Assembly (NCBI GenBank): GCA_034687125.1
Contig: JAQGBZ010000240.1
Coordinates: 33,912 to 97,911 of the forward strand
Source: Neelides folsomi
Taxonomy: Eukaryota; Arthropoda; Collembola; Neelipleona; Neelidae
Direction of reading: 5' to 3'
DNA length: 64,000 nt
The translations under genes were made by a program, and so were the position numbers. The notes under the pieces are model-generated. The model did no database searches and was not told where the DNA came from. It saw nothing but the letters and a program-made list of their open reading frames with translations. Positions 35,032 through 54,943 of this stretch are shown one piece after another; positions within the stretch are counted from its first letter, which is position 1, and each line of letters begins with the position of its first letter.

Positions 35032-38000
35032 TTAATTATCCTTCACTGTGCTCATCCTTTCAGCTGCATATTTCCTGGCCAATTTGTTAATTAAAATATG
35101 TCCGGGGCTGACGAGGGTTAATACAGTGACGACCATTAGCCCAATAATTACCTAAAATACGTTAAAAACACATTTTAAAATCAATACCAATAATCTTAAA
35201 ATAATGAATATGTTTATATTGAAATAAAAACAGTTAATCGTTAAAAAAGTAAAAACAGTTAAACTTACTCGGTAGTAATTTTCATCCGATGAGAATTGCC
35301 ATTTGAAGAGAGTATACTGGAAGATGGAGAGGATTGAAACAAGAGTGAATCCAATGCCAGTGAGCCGATTGAAATGATCCGGAAGGAACCTAAATTTAAA
35401 AAATTACATTATCAATGTTTTCATTTATTAATTTCATTAGTTAATTTCATTATTTAATTATAACCAATTGATTTTTTTCAATATTATGAAAAGGTATTTT
35501 TACCTGATTCTCGTGTAGGCAAAGAAGGATCCAATGACCATTGGCCTCGAGAGTGAAATGAGGAAAAGGGAGGCGTAAACGGCAGCCGGGGTGAAGAAAA
35601 GTCGACAGACCAACACGGAGAAAATCAATGTGGCAGCAGCAATGAGACAATACGTTGGAGCTTGGAATGTCTTGGCCATTCGATCAACTTTATCTTCAAC
35701 TACAAATTCATTATAATATAATCCAATTAATATCATCAATCACTCAATCACAATAAATGACCCAATGTCAATTAAATATTGAATAATTATTTAATTAAAA
35801 ATTAATATTAATATTTAGAATACTCTTTGAGGCTCGCTTGACAAGGTGATCAGTTATTATTCCACCAACAGGAGCGAAAAATGGAGAAGCGAGGATGAAA
35901 ATTCCGTTGACTTGATTGAAAAATGCAACTGAAAAAACAAACATTTTTGTAGTAAAACTATAATCTGCTACATTATTAACTGTATTATCAGAAGATGGAC
36001 ATTTGGCTACATGTACAATATTTGTATTGCCAATTTAACTAATACAATTTTCATATTAAATGTTTTACCTTGTTTCGAATCATCAGTTGTTTTGTAGGCC
36101 CATGGGTTGAAGCAAGTAATGTAAAACCTGAGATTGTATAAATTCATAAGCCAGAAGATGTGGAAGGCGTATGAAAGGGTCTTCACGGATTTCCAAACTG
36201 GAACTGGCTTTGGTGGTTCGTTCTTCTTCTCAAGTTCCAAGAGTTCAACTGAAATTCAAAATGATTTTATTAATTAGTTGACAATTAAGCTAAAATAATT
36301 ATTATCTTAGTAAGTATCATAGTAGATTTGTTTAATTTTAAAAGTTAATGATGTTAGTTTAAATAGCTAACTAACAATAAAATAATAAAAGTGTAATAAA
36401 ATTACCTTTAGTGTCCTTTCCATTGTTTGAGAGTGCAACTGATTCTTTTTCTGAGTCTCCTGCACCTCCATTGGTGAGTCCTTTGGTTTCCGCAATTTTT
36501 TCCTCGTTTTCTTCCTTCTTCGGGTTTTCATCCTCCTTGTGTTCCGTCTTCATGCATGGCATAATAAAGGTAGATCCAAAGGTCATTCCCGCAATGCAAG
36601 CCGCTGTGAGGCAAATGGCTTGAAGACTCGCTCCAAACGCATGTGCATTCTAATCAATAAATATCCAATCAATCAATCAGTCAAATCATCAAAATAAATC
36701 AAATCAATCATACAAATCATCAAAGAACCAATAAATGATTAAATTGAAAAGGAAAGCGTTTTTATTATTCAATTAATATCAATTGTAAAATCACTTCATT
36801 ATATCCATAATATATTCTGATTGAGAACAAGTATTAACAATATAATTAACATAATGTTATATAAAGCAGCTATGTTGAGTTGCATTAAAAAAAGTAAGAA
36901 AATCAATAAAGTAGTAAGTCACTTAAGTCAATAAGTAGCCAAATGTTAAAGTCTTGTAAAGTTTTGAATTAATTGATTCTTACTTGGAAGATGAGGAAAA
37001 CAAGTGTGGAGATTGAATGGGCCGATGTGTAGACAAAGAGGATGGTGGATCTCTGAGCTGGAAACAGATTTGCATACTGGAGAGCGCACATCCTTATCGG
37101 ATTCGCCCCAGTTCCAATCAACACGAATCCAAGGAATACAAGCCAAGATTCCTCTGGAAGAAAAAAACAAGATTCGTTAAGGGTTTGTTAAATTGTGAAG
37201 GAAAACAAGGCAAACTTCCATCGATTTTATCTTTCACATTTAATCACAAAGTGTCTCATTTCTCATTAACTTTTCTGTCTTTAAAACTTTTAACTTTTCC
37301 TTTCCACTATTTAAATTCTCTCATTCATTCCATTGTATTCCGTTTTAAAAACTATATTTTTATGAGTTCATTTATAATTGCAAAAGAATATCTTTAATCA
37401 TATTAATCAATACCAAAAATAATTGGCTTTTATACCTTTAGTTGCAAATGCAAGACAGATGAATCCGGACGTTATCATCGAACTATTTTTTTGAAAAAAT
37501 AAAATTATTTTAAATTAAAAACTAAAAAATGATTTGGTATTTTAATTGTTAATATTTTTCATAATCATACCTTGCAAATAGACGTGTCACTCTGAGACCA
37601 AATTTATCTAAGCAGAATCCGACCAGAATGGCTGGACATCCGTAGAGAACCACGCAAATTGTAAAGATCAGACCAAACTTCTCGTCTTGTTCTTTGCATT
37701 TCTAAATTCAATGATAAAAACAAGTTTTATAAAAATCAAAAGGATTAATAATAAAATTAAAGTTACATATACACAAAATAAATTTAATTCCTAGTTAAAA
37801 GATAACTTACATAGAATCCTTTATGATCGTCTTCAAACTGTTGAGGTAAATCCAGACTCGAATCCTCGTCCATAACAATTGAAATATTGCTCGCGTCTAG
37901 TTTGGGAGCAGAGGCTACAGCCGACACGTTCATTTTCACTCCATCAGCCCTCACGAAAACCAAACTCGTCGACCCATTGCATAAATGGCTAAAATATACA

Positions 38001-38398
38001 AAATAAATCAATTCATTTCTATACTCTATCATGTAAAAAAATGCTTTTAATTCAATTAATTAAATATATGTAAGATATTTGAAACAATTGAATAAAAATA
38101 GTTTATTAATAATTAAAAAATAATTATTTATTTATTTTAAAATTATATTTATAATCATTATCGTTAATTGTTAAATGCTTATAACGTAAAAAGTAAACGA
38201 ATTAAATAACTAATGATAAATAAAAAGATTAAAGGTTAAAAGTCATTTCATAATAAATGATGAAATTTTGTCCCACCTATAAATTCCTTCTGTTTGCAGG
38301 ATGTGTAGCAGCGCAGGCCAACCAAAGATGCACCCAGCGAACATCAAACACTCGAAGAGTCCAATGAGGACGATGGCGATTCTCCTCCACATCTCCAT
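35032..38398 (-). CDS. SLC43A3: SLC43-family membrane transporter
   Basis: Major facilitator protein of the plasma membrane; SLC43A1/A2 carry large neutral amino acids and SLC43A3 carries purine nucleobases. Eleven minus-strand exons: 38277-38398, 37811-37988, 37571-37701, 37436-37482, 36984-37153, 36406-36649, 36069-36248, 35824-35928, 35504-35699, 35269-35389, 35032-35151; 537 residues, with all phases matching. The first helix is IAIVLIGLFECLMFAGCIFG, followed by an extracellular loop with NGS and NVS sites. The family block KCKEQDEKFGLIFTI follows, then further helices and an acidic, lysine-rich central cytosolic loop (EHKEDENPKKEENEEK). The second half includes FFAPVGGIITDHLVKR. About 12 helices are expected. 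The block CKEQDEKF resembles SLC43A3 most, but the substrate cannot be read from sequence. Confidence 0.88.
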
Positions 38399-46476
<8,078 letters not shown>

Positions 46477-47156
46477 AAGCGTATTTCACATTATGAAATT
46501 TCTGCTTCAATAAACAAAGAGTAACTCCACGAGGACATTACTAATTATTACATAAACATTGATTCGGGTTGAGACCATTTAAGCATTAAAACCAACAGAG
46601 TTATCTAATAATAAATTAAAGTAGTGAATCAATTAATCAATGATGATAAAAATTGATAGCATTGAACTCGTTCCGTTGTATATTCTATTCACATTGAACA
46701 TAATCTGATATGATTGAGTGGGCGACGAAGGAGTGCGTGCAATAAAGTGAAGAGTCAGGATGTTATTGATCTACTGGGAAAGTGGACAGTTAACGAAATA
46801 CGAGAAATCAACCCATCGCCCATCAAAAACTATTGGTCTTATCGACTATTCTTTTTTTAACTCAACTTCTTAATAGCTTTGTTATTTACAGTTTATCCCT
46901 CCAAGTTAAACGCAATTAAATGGTTCTTAGGTCTTTGATGCAACTAATTGTAAGCCTAACAAATGAATTTATATTTATCCACATAAATTAAAATTAATGA
47001 TAGTTTTGTCTCTGATCTGATGTTTTGTATTTATGAACTTATGTTTACAATTATGACTTTTATACACAACCAAGCTATCTGATTACTGTGATTATATTTT
47101 ACGAGACGTGTGCATATTTTAAATATTTAAATACTATATATTTATGATATAATATA
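46477..47156. other. Intergenic, right of the ZCCHC24-like gene
   Basis: Starts with the probable polyadenylation signal at 46509-46514 and continues as AT-rich sequence. No further gene or repeat was recognised. Confidence 0.5.
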
Positions 47157-47233
47157 CAGAGTGGGTCTAAAGTAGCCTCAGATTTTTTAATCCTTGGTTT
47201 CTGAATGTCTGAAGCGACTTTAGACCCACCCTG
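47157..47233. mobile_element. Very short MITE (77 bp) with TA target duplication
   Basis: CAGAGTGGGTCTAAAGTAGC at the left is matched by the inverted GCGACTTTAGACCCACCCTG at the right, with two mismatches. TA flanks both ends (47155-47156 and 47234-47235). CAGRGTG termini next to TA are typical of Tc1/mariner-IS630 elements. Only about 37 bp separates the arms, so this is an extreme deletion derivative. Confidence 0.82.
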
Positions 47234-47519
47234 TATTTACAATCTATTCTATCTTTTAGTAGAGTTAGATTATAAGTAAAATTGCTAACTCACCGTTAAA
47301 GAGAATCTGGATATGACTCGATAATGAGAGATTTGCAATTCCTTATCCTCTCGTTCTTCACTGGATATGCAAAGATGAACTCTCAACGTTCACAACTCTG
47401 AAAGCAATAGAATTATCATAAGGTTTCTGAACGGGCAATTTCATGATAAAATAAATTGTATAAACGTCTAATTCGAATCAATATTATTTCTAAACGTATA
47501 ACAAAATCGTTCTAACCTA

Positions 47520-47928
47520 TAGTCTATTTTTTTGAAATCAAACCCGAGTTTGAGCTTCCCACCAAAATTTCCAACGCTACAATTTTCGTTTCAATTGTTA
47601 CTATTAATTATAGTATAGCATATATATGCAATTTTATTAAAATAATTATTTAAACCGAATGTGATTTTATTTTAACTCCATAATTTAATTTAACTTTAAC
47701 TGAATAAAATAAACTAAACTAATATATTTTAAATAATTAACTGCAATATTTTAATAGTATAAGTAATATTGTTGTTTTTCTTTAAATAAATTAAGAAAGA
47801 AAACGAGAATATATATTAGTCGTATTTTGCTTTACTATAGTCAATAATAACAATTGAATCGAAAATTGTAGCGTTGGAAATTTTGGTGGGAAGCTTAAAC
47901 TCGGGTTTTATTTTAAAAAAATAGACTA
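47520..47928. mobile_element. Inverted-repeat MITE A with about 100 bp arms
   Basis: The left arm starts TAGTCTATTTTTTTGAAATC and includes CCCACCAAAATTTCCAACGC; it recurs inverted at about 47830-47928 with roughly 95% identity over 100 bp. TA lies just outside each end (47518-47519 and 47929-47930). The inside is AT-rich and non-coding. Its termini (TAGTCTATT) resemble those of the element at 48666. Confidence 0.85.
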
Positions 47929-48665
47929 TAATTGTCAAATTAATTAAAGACAGTAATACTGACTTTGAGTGAGGAATAAAATTGAAATGTGGAGTTTGAG
48001 GGTAAAAATTTGGAATGTCACATTCCGAATGCGAGCTATAAGGAAGTGGCCAAGAGGCCAAGACAAGCACAATTGGGAGTGGGAATGGTAAAATGTATAG
48101 CAGAGAACTTTTGAGTATAGACAAAGAAGTAAATTCTGTAAGTAGAGTACATAGGTAATGAAAATGGTTCAATGTAAAGAGAAACCGGAGCACATGGTTT
48201 GTTCAAAATGATGTCAACGAGCCCTTAAAGACCCAATATTAAGGGTTTTCAAGGTCGGGTTTTAGGGTTCAAATCAACCCAATTTTTGCCTTTCTCAACC
48301 ATTGACGAATGAACCCAAAATCACTATATTATGTAGATATACCATATAAGTACAAATACAAATCTGTAGATGCGCTTCTAGAAGGTTTTGAAACTTTTCT
48401 TTTAATTATATTATATTGCATTATTAAATAATTACTAATATTAATTTAAGATTAAATCAGAGACTATATTGATATATTATATGTAATAATATATCGTTAT
48501 ATTTTTATAATAATGATAATCCATTGCGCGCAAGAAATTCCTAATGATTGAAAGATTGACATAGTTTCTGATGATTCCATTCATTCAATTCCTTTTTGCC
48601 AAAATATTTCAGAAATATAAAAATTCAATTTAGGATAAATGAGGGGATTTACGAATAATAATTTA

Positions 48666-49171
48666 TAGTTCATTCCCAAAATCGGTGCAGGTGAGTTTGA
48701 AAAATATAATTTCTAGAGATACGAATTACAATTTCACTGTTACTACTAATTGTAGTAATGCTAATTTATATTGTTTTTGAAAATGTTTAATGTTTATTTT
48801 ATATTTTGGCCTCAATTTCATTATTTTATTCTTGCATTAAAACATCAAAAAATTCAAATGCAATGAAATGTTATTGAAATAGTTAGAAACAGTATTTTGG
48901 AATATTGAATTTCCAAATAACTCCAAGGATTTTTAAAACGTTTAATGTAAATCAAACCTACAAAATTCTGCTCCTATTTTAAAAGAGTTGGCGCGGTGTG
49001 CCAGGAATTTATAAACTTGCCAGTATGTATTTTGTAGATGAGTAATGAATTGGTTTAAATATTGCATATGCAACACTACAATTAGTTGTTACCATTAAAT
49101 TGTAATTCGTATCTCTGGAAATTATATGCGGGTTTTTCAAACTCACCTGCACCGATTTTGGGAATGGACTA
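48666..49171. mobile_element. Inverted-repeat MITE B with about 90 bp arms
   Basis: The left arm begins TAGTTCATTCCCAAAATCGG and continues GTGCAGGTGAGTTTGAAAAA. The right arm is its inverted copy ending GGGAATGGACTA at 49171, and TA flanks both ends (48664-48665 and 49172-49173). The interior of about 320 bp is non-coding. Terminal TAGTYYATT and an inner TTACTA-TAATTRTAG motif are shared with element A, so the two probably belong to related families. The right end overlaps a possible start codon of the next gene. Confidence 0.83.
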
Positions 49172-49229
49172 TAGCTATCATTTATGTGTTCATTGTTATC
49201 GTTTAAAATTACAAATTAATGCAAAAGTG

Positions 49230-49819
49230 ATGGAATCAATTTATGAAGCAGGGATTTGGGAAATTCTACCTTTCGTGTTTACGACCTTTGTCCATTGGAC
49301 AATAGCCCTACTCTTCATCTTTGTCCCTGTAATCATCTGCATTTACGTTATTTCGGAGAATATCTATGAAGAATCCTATGTTGTGAGTCAAGGGCCTATT
49401 TTACTAAAATACATAAAATATACGATCTCTATACGCTACTTATAAAAACAAATATAATTGAAGAATCATAATTTCATTATAGTATGTTAAATAGTTTAAT
49501 GTCTCATAATTTCCCTTCGATTAACAGGAGAGCATAATCAGTTATGTATTCATTGGAATCTACACTTATGAGCTCGTCCTCATCATTACGGCCTACGGAG
49601 CTAGAAATGCATTTAGTTTGAATAAGGTCGCTCCAGAGGTGCTCATTAATAATAAGAAACATTAAATACAAAATTATCAAAAATTATTTGGCATTCATAG
49701 AATTTAAAAATTCTAAACATGATTTTTTATTTAAGTTGATCCTTGTGAACATCTTTCTCTTCGCTGTTTACAACTTGCTGGAAAAAGGACGAGAAACTTT
49801 GTATAGCTTACTAATGTAA
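49230..49819 (+). CDS. Small multi-pass membrane protein, family not recognised
   Basis: Three exons fit in phase 0: 49230-49382 (donor GTGAGT), 49528-49626 or 49528-49638, and 49736-49819, giving about 111-115 residues. Three hydrophobic segments are visible: FVFTTFVHWTIALLFIFVPV with VIICIYVI, IISYVFIGIYTYELVLIITA and LILVNIFLFAVYNLL. Polar or charged residues follow (ENIYEE, EKGRE). AATAAA at 49853-49858 follows the stop. The frame is open upstream of 49230 to 49086, and an alternative methionine at 49164 lies in the end of MITE B; earlier exons cannot be excluded. The size and helix spacing suggest a four-helix membrane protein missing one helix or exon. No function can be assigned. Confidence 0.6.
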
Positions 49820-51183
49820 CAATATCTTGCTTTCTAATGATGTTTAAAGTTAAATAAAATTTATGCTTAGTTTTTGTTTATAAACATTTTTCCGCTATTA
49901 TCTTAAGCCAATTGTAAGTATGATATTTGAATATGTGCTCCCTTATGCAAATAAACTTTAAATTATTTTAGCAACCATTAAAAGCTTCCTGTTTTAGTTC
50001 AATCCATTAATGAAAATAAACTCCAGTGTTGGGTTAAGGTTGAAGTATTTGAGAATTGAAAGTGAGGACGGACGTACCTTGAGTTTGAGCCTGTTGGAGA
50101 AGGTGGCAGGAAAGAGTTTGGTGAGATAGTGGAGGTCTCGTGAATGTGGAAAAGGAGTGGCGGACCGGAGCGTGTGACCCGAACCCGGGAGTCCCATTGG
50201 CAGGAGCGGGGAACTCTTGATTAGGAACCGAAATAGCCGGGGCCTACGTGACTTACTATAAATATTCATTCACTTGACTCACTTGGCTCTCTCTCCTTAC
50301 CCGCATTAGACCTAAACAAATTCTCCACCCCAATTCTCATCACCAACGTCATTTCCTACTCAAACTCACGAGTTAAATTACGACGTATTGGCCATTTAAA
50401 ATAAATTATAAAAATCACGTTCAATTTCTCAAATTCCGCTTTTAATTCATTGAAGAAATGGGTGTAGGAAATGATGAAAGTCCCATGGTAGAATACATCA
50501 TCCATTACGTCATCCAGATTCCGCCTCCAACAATAATCCCATGAAAATCATGAAATTGATGACAGTGAAAATGAAAATGAGTTTTGCTTCATAAAGGTTA
50601 AAGTTGAAAATATTTCATTCTGATAAATATATAAGGAGTAGTAACCTTCTAGAATCAATATTTTGTAGAAGCTTCCTCTTACTTTCTCTTCCATTCCTCA
50701 GCACATCACTATCACTCACTCTTATACTCTTTTTGGATACTCGTTCGGTTTTGGGGAATTTGCGAAATTACCTTTTACCTTTCACTTCAAAACCGCTTCC
50801 TCCCATTTCATCATCAGCTCATTTATTCATTTCCTTATGAATTGTGTAAGTGTAAATAATGTTACTTGATCGTAACGGGTAATATTTTTTATTCCCAGTA
50901 AAATGTCTTTGAGAATTGTAATTATCTAATAAAGTACTATACTTAATAAAATTAATATAATCAAATACGTTAAACATGACAATTACAAACAATTACACTA
51001 CACACTACAGATACCCACAAACTACCATAAATACAAATTACTTAATTTCTATTCAAACAACATACCATTTGGTAAAACATCAATTATGCACTTACATACA
51101 ATTTTACAACAAATGTAAAACTGTACTATAAATATAATTATAGTAAAAATACAAACAATGTTAAATAGAATAATTAATGAAAA
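49820..51183. other. Intergenic with a possible minus-strand first exon
   Basis: On the minus strand, 50080-50269 is unusually GC-rich and open. It ends at a good donor (CTCAAG|GTACGT, junction at about 50080), with residues such as RDLHYLTKLFPATFSNRLKL. It could be a first coding exon of a gene continuing to the left, but no downstream exon was found and no family was recognised. The rest is AT-rich; the frame at 50604-50840 has no features. Confidence 0.3.
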
Positions 51184-54100
51184 TTAAACACACCTACGAG
51201 GAATTAAACTTACAGTCGTTCCAGCAACACCCCCACCACTTGACCTCATCCCCCCTTTACAACTACATTTTCTCCCAAGTGAGTGATCAAACGGACTTGG
51301 CGGCAACGGCACCCGTTGGAACCCATTATTCAAAACCTTTCCTTTGCTCATGAACTTCAACTCAAATTCCACTCTTGCGGCCTTCTTGTCAAAGGTATTT
51401 GGATCCAGCTGGTTCAGGAGTTCCTGTCGGATTTCCGCCGCATGATGAGCCCTCACCCTTGACAATTCCACCCGCCTCTCTTTCTCTGCTTTACATCGAG
51501 CTGCTTTCGCCTCCTTTGTCTCAATCAGTGCCTTGACTAATGAAATCCTTTTCTCATCATTCTCCTTTACTTTCTTGAGGAGTTCATTGGAGCGTTCTTC
51601 CCGAAGGACGCGTTCAGAAGCCACGCGAGCTCTCCGTCTGTTCATTTCCGCATAGTAATTGCTCTCGGCTCGTTCCTGGGCGGCCATCTGCAATGTCAAG
51701 ACCTTTTTATGCCAATCTTCGAGTCCAAGTAGAAGATGAGCATGGAGAGATTTGGCCTTTTCCATCGCTTCACGTCTTGAGCCTGAGCCTTGAGCTACGA
51801 GCTTCTGTCTCAGCCGATCTCTCTCCATGTGATTCATCTTGGCTCGATGGTCCTTCTCCTCAATGTGATCACGAAGGTCTTGGATGGCGACGCGGGTCTT
51901 TTGCTCCAAAGCCTCTTGTTTCAAGCACCTCTTCACATCCTCCAATCTGTTCATTTCAGAGATGTGCTAAATTAAAAGTTAAAAAAGTGGTTTAAAGTGG
52001 TTTCCTAAACACATATTCACATATTCATAAAGATGAAAGTAATGGAAGGAGTTGTGGAAAATCTCCTTATCAAATTTCGTCCTCAGTGAAGTAGAACGAA
52101 AAAATGGTTGAACTCTCCTTAGCTCTTAGACTTTTTATCGCCGTGTTTTCTTCACCTTTAAAACCCTGAGGTTATCAAAGTGTGAATTGGATACTAAAAC
52201 TAATATTCTCCTAACATTATAAAAATATAAAATCCATTTTAACAAATATTGTATAGAACCTTACAGATGCACTATAAAGACTACAATATTTACTTATATA
52301 ATATACTTAATATAATATACAGATACTTTGCAAATATCAAATATCATTGGACATATAAATGTTTTATATCAAACTCAATATTACAAGATTTTAAAGGCTT
52401 TGGGACGTCGTGTAAATAAGAAATAGTTTGAAATGATGTTGCACATTTAATTAATTTATCTCTAATATCAAATGAGTTTTCTTACTCTCCAATAATCTTG
52501 TTCTTTTCTCCGCTTCCTCACTTCAGCCTCAAGCATTCGTTTCTCCAGTTTCTCATGTATTTGCTCTCTATGAAGGCGATCTTCCTCTATAAGCTTCTCG
52601 ATCGCTTTGCCCATCTCTAATTGTCTTATAGCTTCCACCTTCTGACGCTCCACGAGATGCTTCCGCTAAATGCATACATTGAATCAAATCATGGAATCAT
52701 AGTTAAAACTAATGTAGGATAGGAATACTTATAGGTTCATACACAGTTGAGTAAATTTCAAATTGAAATTGAAATTAAATGAGATTTTTACGAGCGTGAG
52801 TTTAACCTTTTGGTAATTGAGTTCGTTCATGTATTTATTAATTCTCCCATCTCGTGTTTGGAAGTAAGTGAGAAGTGCAGAGCGATGTTTTTGCCATTTA
52901 TCGTGCATCTCCAAATATCTTCGAGTATTTTCACGGTTTTCCTCTTCTCGTTTGTTTGCTAACCGCTCATGCCATTTTTGAACAGCCAATTGATTTTTCT
53001 AATTTAACAATAATTATATATTGTTTGAAAATTATATTTACAGATTGAAATGTTGCAAATAAAAAATTTCTTTTGCTATTATTTGTAAAATAGGATATTT
53101 GTGATTTTAATTACATGATTTCTCTGTTTCTTTTCGTCTTCAATTGCTTGTCGAATTTCATGAGATTTCTTCTCCCATTCCAAATTTCTTCCTTTTTTCA
53201 AAATTAGCCTTTCAAGAATCTTCCGATCTTCTAATGACAAATCTGATGCATTTAACAAACTCGAATACCTATTAGTTAAAAATAAAAAAATTATTTCTTA
53301 TATTTTGCTGTTTAGTTAAAATTATTTTTATAATAATTCCCTTAACATTAATTATAAGTACTAGATCATGTAGCAAAAAGATGATATTTTTTATGATAAT
53401 TTACCTTTTAAAATAATTATTATAAATACGATCATCATTGAGCTTCTCAATCGTATGTGAAGGACAGTAAACCCTTGGACTGTACAGCAATTTGTCAAAG
53501 TTTAAATTCTCCTCACGAAGATCCGGAACGCTTCTTGTTGAATAAATAATCTCATCACGTGGATCATCGTTATTCATTTTCCCATCATTTGACTCTGTGT
53601 CACTCGACTCTTCTTCAAATTGAACTGTCGTCGCGGAACGAGCAAATTTTTTCCTTTCATTTCTCTTCTCCTTAATTTTCTCCACCTTTTTCTCCGCTAA
53701 CATCTTTTCTCGTAATTCTCTACACTTGATTAATTTCTCTGAAATGTAATATTTCTCTAATTATATAATTTTTATAATAAATTGCCTTTGATAAATAAAA
53801 AAACAATTAAGTAATAATTTAAAAAAATATAAATGATGAAAAATTTAAAATCTGTTATATGTTTTATATAAATTAAATAATTAAAAATTGTTGTAAAAAG
53901 GTTTTTACCTTGTCTTTCCGTTTCATCGTCTTCATAAAGCTTGTAAATGAGTGAGAGAGATTTGTCACTAAATGTCTCTTCATATTCTTCCAAATTCCGA
54001 TAAACTAATTCTTTAGGCTTGAAAGAGAAAAATTTTTTAAAATTTTTATTCTATGTCTCGTCCATGCAGTTGCATAATTAAAAAGATTTTATTGGTTTGG

Positions 54101-54261
54101 TTTGAATGATCAAAAGTCTCACACTTGTCTTTCCTCACCTTGATTGAAAGGAACGTGCAAGCTGCGAGGGACGTTGGGCTTGTGAGGATATATGGAGTCC
54201 TTTGTGAAACTTCATCTTCAAAGTTGTTCAAATTGAGACTCGGACTCGAGTTTCCACTCAT
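51184..54261 (-). CDS. CCDC177: CCDC177-like coiled-coil protein
   Basis: Seven minus-strand exons: 54139-54261, 53909-54017, 53405-53738, 53115-53268, 52792-52998 (or 52807-52998), 52486-52665, 51184-51966; about 625-630 residues. The N-terminus FEDEVSQRTPYILTSPTSLA, then ACTFLSIKVRKPKELVYR, matches the opening of vertebrate CCDC177 (YVLTSPRSLEAC). An LSLIYKLYEDDETERQ helix and then long arginine, glutamate and lysine-rich coiled coils follow, for example KAIEKLIEEDRLHREQIHEK and ERVLREERSNELLKKVKEN. The last part (LDPNTFDKKAARVEFELKFM) ends in a short basic tail. Function is poorly known in any animal; a structural or cytoskeletal role is only an inference. The exon 5 donor is ambiguous by 15 bases. 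Confidence 0.82.
52021..52465. other. Large last intron of the CCDC177-like gene
   Basis: The 519 bp intron between the last two exons is AT-rich, with no repeat or nested gene seen. Confidence 0.5.
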
Positions 54262-54943
54262 TCCACTTTCTAATTTAATTCGACCTTCGGCTCATGACAC
54301 CGAGTCGGAAAATCGAACAGACCACTTTCATTCGTGAGACGAAGGCAATAAAGGGAAACGTCGGTGCTATTGAGCCTAAAATGAGTTGGGATGATAAAAT
54401 CAGGAATAAACAAAGATTATATATAAATCTATTTGAACTCACATTCCTACCCAATTTGTAATCGAGGTGAGGGCGAATCGATTCATTTTTGTTTGGATTC
54501 CTCATTGCCTGGCGATGTTGATACTTCCCCTATTGATCGAGCGGAACAATGGGCTTAACCAACCCACCTGTCATCAACCAACCCCTATTACCCTCCCTTC
54601 CCATTATTCTCATTATTGATATACCTTACTAATTACTCCCAGGTGTAAACATAAATGTACATACAAGCAAAATGAAACTTCAAGTAACGTATTGTTCAAC
54701 AAAGTGTAAATCATAAAATCTCTTTATGTTTCCTACATATTGGAACTTTCAATTAAACTTAAAATAAAATTAATAAATGATATGTAATTAGAAATAGAAT
54801 GATTAATGGAAAAGAAAACTAAGAAATATATATCCTTTAAAATGTATAATGATAATATTTATGGTATAAAAATTCTATTGTAATACAAATAATATCTATA
54901 ATATAAAAAATTGAAATGAATTGCTTATTATTAATTAATGCAT
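54262..54943. other. Short intergenic between two minus-strand genes
   Basis: Holds the 5' flank of the CCDC177-like gene (GC-richer up to about 54560) and the 3' flank of the next minus-strand gene. Nothing else was recognised. Confidence 0.5.

Noticed and set aside
47816-48193. 125-codon minus-strand frame rich in leucine and phenylalanine
   Set aside because: Overlaps the right arm of MITE A and reflects base composition.
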